DNA of 24,975 nt from CAYLOC01 sp964385195. GTDB taxonomy: Bacteria > Actinomycetota > Actinomycetes > Propionibacteriales > Nocardioidaceae. The position numbers and the translations under genes were made by a program. The notes below the pieces were generated by a model. It had not been told where the DNA came from. It worked only from the letters and a program-made list of their open reading frames with translations, and did no database searches. Every line of letters starts with the position of its first letter. The stretch's first letter is position 1. Positions 23,033-24,975 of the stretch are shown piece by piece. Location of the stretch: positions 1 through 24,975 of the forward strand of contig CAYLOC010000018.1 in the NCBI GenBank assembly GCA_964385195.1, in the 5' to 3' direction.

Positions 23033-23064
23033 CTGCCTGAGTGAAGGCAGTGGTCTTGCAAGAC
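23033..23064 (+). other. Structured leader: hairpin plus 12-bp palindrome
   Basis: CTGCCT-GAGTGA-AGGCAG (23033-23050) is a 6-bp stem with 6-base loop; GTCTTGCAAGAC (23053-23064) is a perfect 12-bp palindrome directly after it. Both lie just after the predicted transcription start of the DUF177-rpmF-rnc mRNA. They may be an RNA element (for example an RNase III or ribosomal-protein target) or a DNA operator; which is unknown. Confidence 0.45.
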
Positions 23065-23084
23065 TGGGTTGTGGAAGTTCCTCG

Positions 23085-23624
23085 ATGCATGTGGACATCC
23101 GATCGCCGTGGGTGATCAGCACGCACGACCTGTCGCGACAGCCCGGCGCGATGCGTCCGCTGGAACTGTCCGCACCTGCTCCTGCGGACCTCGGGATCGC
23201 GTTGCTCGGTGTCCCTGAAGGATCGCCGGTCCGGCTGGACCTGAGGCTGGAGGCGGTCATGGAGGGGATTCTTGTGTCCGGCGTGGCACAGGTCTCGCTC
23301 ACCGGTGAGTGCGCACGGTGCCTGGAACCGCTTGAGCAGGAGCTCGAAGCGCCGCTGCAGGAGCTGTTCGCCTACCCGGAGAACGACATCGGCGACGACA
23401 GCGCCGGTCAGCTCGATGGTGAGTACCTCGACCTGGAGCCGGTACTGCGCGATGCGGTGGTGACCGCGTTGCCGTTCCAGCCGGTGTGCCGGGAGGACTG
23501 CCCGGGACTGTGCACCGAGTGCGGTGCACGTCTCGCCGACGACCCGGACCACGCCCACCCGGACCAGGTGGACCCGCGCTGGGCCGCCCTGGCCGACCTG
23601 CAGGCGAGAGACGAAGAGGAGTAA
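23085..23624 (+). CDS. DUF177 / YceD family protein
   Basis: Protein of 179 residues in the YceD/DUF177 family, nearly always encoded just before rpmF and linked to ribosome or 23S rRNA biogenesis. Landmarks: RLDLRLEAVMEGILVSG (50-66), the first pair GECARCLEPL (Cys76, Cys79), the acidic DGEYLDLEPVLRDAVVTALP (111-130) and CREDCPGLCTECGARL (Cys135, 139, 143, 146), which together look like a zinc site. ATG 23085 is chosen as the first start after the hairpins (weak GGAAG upstream); GTG 23091 is two codons later. rpmF starts two bases after the stop. In mycobacteria the homologue (Rv2926c) has the same neighbours sepIVA and rnc. Confidence 0.9.
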   Translation: MHVDIRSPWVISTHDLSRQPGAMRPLELSAPAPADLGIALLGVPEGSPVRLDLRLEAVMEGILVSGVAQVSLTGECARCLEPLEQELEAPLQELFAYPENDIGDDSAGQLDGEYLDLEPVLRDAVVTALPFQPVCREDCPGLCTECGARLADDPDHAHPDQVDPRWAALADLQARDEEE

Positions 23625-23626
23625 CC

Positions 23627-23812
23627 GTGGCCGTTCCGAAGCGGAAGATGTCGCGCAGCAACACGCGCCACCGCCGTTCGCAGTGGAAAGCGGCCGTGCC
23701 GTCGCTCGTGACCTGTGCCAACCCCGCCTGTGGCGCCAAGCACCTGCCGCACCGCGCCTGCCCGTCCTGCGGCCAGTACGGCGCCCGTGGCGACCGGCGG
23801 CAAGTTCTGTAA
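23627..23812 (+). CDS. rpmF: 50S ribosomal protein L32 (zinc-binding form)
   Basis: Ribosomal large-subunit protein of 61 residues: AVPKRKMSRSNTRHRRSQWK is the L32 N-terminus, and CANPACGAKHLPHRACPSCG forms a zinc ribbon with all four cysteines. GTG 23627 follows AGAGGAG at normal spacing, two bases after the DUF177 stop. Its stop lies 14 bases before the rnc start. Together with the zinc-type L28 in this window, the organism appears to use zinc-containing ribosomal proteins here. Confidence 0.97.
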   Translation: MAVPKRKMSRSNTRHRRSQWKAAVPSLVTCANPACGAKHLPHRACPSCGQYGARGDRRQVL

Positions 23813-23826
23813 GGTACCGGACGGTC

Positions 23827-24597
23827 GTGGACGCGCAGCGACCGGCACGGGACCAGCTGTGCTCCGAACTGGGCGTCGAAGGTCTCGACCCCCAGTTGCT
23901 TGATCGTGCGCTGACGCACCGCTCCTACGCCTACGAGAACGGTGGGCTCCCCACCAACGAGCGGCTGGAGTTCCTCGGCGACTCCGTTCTCGGCCTGGTC
24001 GTGACCGAGGCGCTGTTCCGGAACCATCCGGACCTGTCGGAGGGGCGCCTGGCCAAGCTGCGTGCGGCGGTCGTCAACGCTCGCGCCCTGGCACAGGTCG
24101 CCCGCACTCTCGATCTTGGTGGCCATATCATGCTCGGCCGCGGCGAGGAGGCCACCGGTGGCCGGGACAAGGCCTCCATCCTCTCCGACACCGTGGAGGC
24201 GCTGCTCGGCGCGGTCTATCTCGACCAGGGATTCGCCACCGCCGGGGAGGTCGTGCACCGGCTGTTCGACCCGCTGATGGAGGTCGCCGCCGGGCTCGGC
24301 GCGGGACTGGACTGGAAGACGAGCCTGCAGGAGCTGTCCGCCGACGTCGGCCTCGGTGTCCCCGAGTACCTCATCGACGACAGTGGTCCAGACCACGAGA
24401 AGACGTTCGTGGCGCGGGTCCGGGTGGGCGATGGCGTCTACGGACGGGGGACCGGACGCTCCAAGAAGGAGGCGGAGCAGCAGGCGGCCGAGACCGCCTG
24501 GCGAGAGATCCGTGCCGCACACGGGACCGGTGGTGAGGGTACGGCGGCCCAGGTCGCCGCCGAGGTCGCCGACGCCGCACGGTCTGACGGCAGCTGA
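23827..24597 (+). CDS. rnc: Ribonuclease III
   Basis: Double-strand-specific RNase for rRNA and mRNA processing, 256 residues. The catalytic domain has RALTHRSYAYENG (27-39), the signature NERLEFLGDSVLG (44-56; Glu45, Glu48, Asp52 match E. coli E38, E41, D45) and the metal pair Asp121/Glu124 in SDTVEALLGAVYLD. The dsRNA-binding domain (162-228) runs DWKTSLQELSADVGLG to GRGTGRSKKEAEQQAAETAW. The Ala-rich C-terminal 25 residues are extra. GTG 23827 is the best start, giving the usual short N-terminus, although the Shine-Dalgarno (AAGG at 23812-23815) is far. It is in line with rpmF and ten bases before mutM. Confidence 0.95.
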   Translation: MDAQRPARDQLCSELGVEGLDPQLLDRALTHRSYAYENGGLPTNERLEFLGDSVLGLVVTEALFRNHPDLSEGRLAKLRAAVVNARALAQVARTLDLGGHIMLGRGEEATGGRDKASILSDTVEALLGAVYLDQGFATAGEVVHRLFDPLMEVAAGLGAGLDWKTSLQELSADVGLGVPEYLIDDSGPDHEKTFVARVRVGDGVYGRGTGRSKKEAEQQAAETAWREIRAAHGTGGEGTAAQVAAEVADAARSDGS

Positions 24598-24607
24598 CCT
24601 CACCGCG

Positions 24608-24975
24608 ATGCCCGAGCTCCCCGAGGTGGAGGTCGTGCGTCGGGGACTGGCCCGGCTCTCCGGCGCGGTGATCGAGGAGGCACATGTCCTCCATCCGCGG
24701 GCCGTGCGTCGGCACCGTGCAGGCCCCGCCGACTTCGAGGATCGGCTCCGGGGTCGGCGTCTGGTCGCCGCGCACCGCCGTGGCAAGTACCTGTGGCTCG
24801 CGCTGGACAACGACGACGCCCTGCTGGGGCATCTCGGCATGAGCGGCCAACTGCTGGTGCAACCACCACACGCCGACCCGCAGCCCCACCTCCGGGTGCG
24901 CGCGAGACTGTCGGGAGGGCGGGACCTGCGGTTCGTCGACCAGCGCACGTTCGGTCACCTCCTCGTCTCCGACGC
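24608..24975 (+). CDS. mutM: Formamidopyrimidine-DNA glycosylase, 5' part (cut by window edge)
   Basis: N-terminal 122 residues of Fpg, which excises 8-oxoguanine and formamidopyrimidines. Start MPELPEVEVVRRGLARL: after Met removal Pro becomes the catalytic N-terminal nucleophile, and Glu3 is the acid partner. RRGKYLWLAL carries the conserved Lys (near residue 57), LGHLGMSGQLLV the intercalation-loop Met, and DLRFVDQRTFGHL the lesion-binding Arg region. The sequence is open to the right edge without stop, so the helix-2-turn-helix and zinc finger are not visible. It begins ten bases after rnc without its own Shine-Dalgarno, so it is probably coupled to rnc. The rnc-mutM pair is common in bacteria. 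Confidence 0.95.
   Translation, partial: MPELPEVEVVRRGLARLSGAVIEEAHVLHPRAVRRHRAGPADFEDRLRGRRLVAAHRRGKYLWLALDNDDALLGHLGMSGQLLVQPPHADPQPHLRVRARLSGGRDLRFVDQRTFGHLLVSD

Overview
The window is chromosomal DNA from a high-GC Gram-positive bacterium (Actinomycetota). This rests on strong G/C third-position bias, many GTG starts, an HU protein with a long Lys/Ala tail, a coenzyme F420 gene (cofC), a mycothiol-type maleylpyruvate isomerase family protein, an NdgR/LtbR-type IclR regulator next to leuCD, and a SepIVA-like coiled-coil protein. From memory, the order ndgR-leuC-leuD-hupB-cofC-gpsA-ddl-DUF3515-thiL-dak-recG-rsmD-coaD matches the mycobacterial Rv2989 to Rv2965 neighbourhood. The block sepIVA-DUF177-rnc-mutM matches Rv2927c to Rv2924c, but here it directly follows coaD. 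Genus cannot be fixed from the sequence.

Left part (1-5906), the more accessory region. A broken MNT-type nucleotidyltransferase runs off the left edge. It is followed by an alkylation-repair pair (alkA, ogt) and a convergent NarL-type two-component system (response regulator and histidine kinase, 4 bases apart). Divergent from the kinase is a compact three-gene unit: a short SPFH/slipin membrane protein, a two-CBS-domain protein and an ArsB/NhaD-type ion transporter. The genes overlap, which suggests one membrane transport module. An interrupted inverted repeat sits midway between the kinase and this unit.

Middle part (5903-16652). ndgR is divergent from leuCD (leucine biosynthesis), and their promoters appear to share a palindrome. 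Then come hupB with a perfect 20-bp terminator stem, cofC (F420), plsC-gpsA (phospholipid precursor supply), a trans-sulfuration-type PLP enzyme, ddl (peptidoglycan), a repeat/terminator region, a DUF3515 lipoprotein with a stand-alone RAM-domain protein, thiL and rpmB.

Right part (16779-24975), a tightly packed housekeeping run: a FakA-like DAK2 protein, recG, rsmD, coaD and a sepIVA-like gene, all overlapping by 1 to 32 bases. A mycothiol-type enzyme gene follows on its own apparent promoter. Last come DUF177, rpmF, rnc and mutM (cut by the right edge) behind a good promoter with structured leader. Several genes (ndgR, ddl, the DAK2 gene, the mycothiol-type gene) have a -10-like box 6 or 7 bases before the start codon and little or no Shine-Dalgarno, so they are probably leaderless.

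No tRNA, rRNA, CRISPR array, insertion sequence or prophage gene was seen. No gene-free gap exceeds 300 bases. Most of the window is ordinary core genome. The least ordinary items are the SPFH-CBS-transporter unit, the broken nucleotidyltransferase, the shortened PLP enzyme and the repeat region after ddl.
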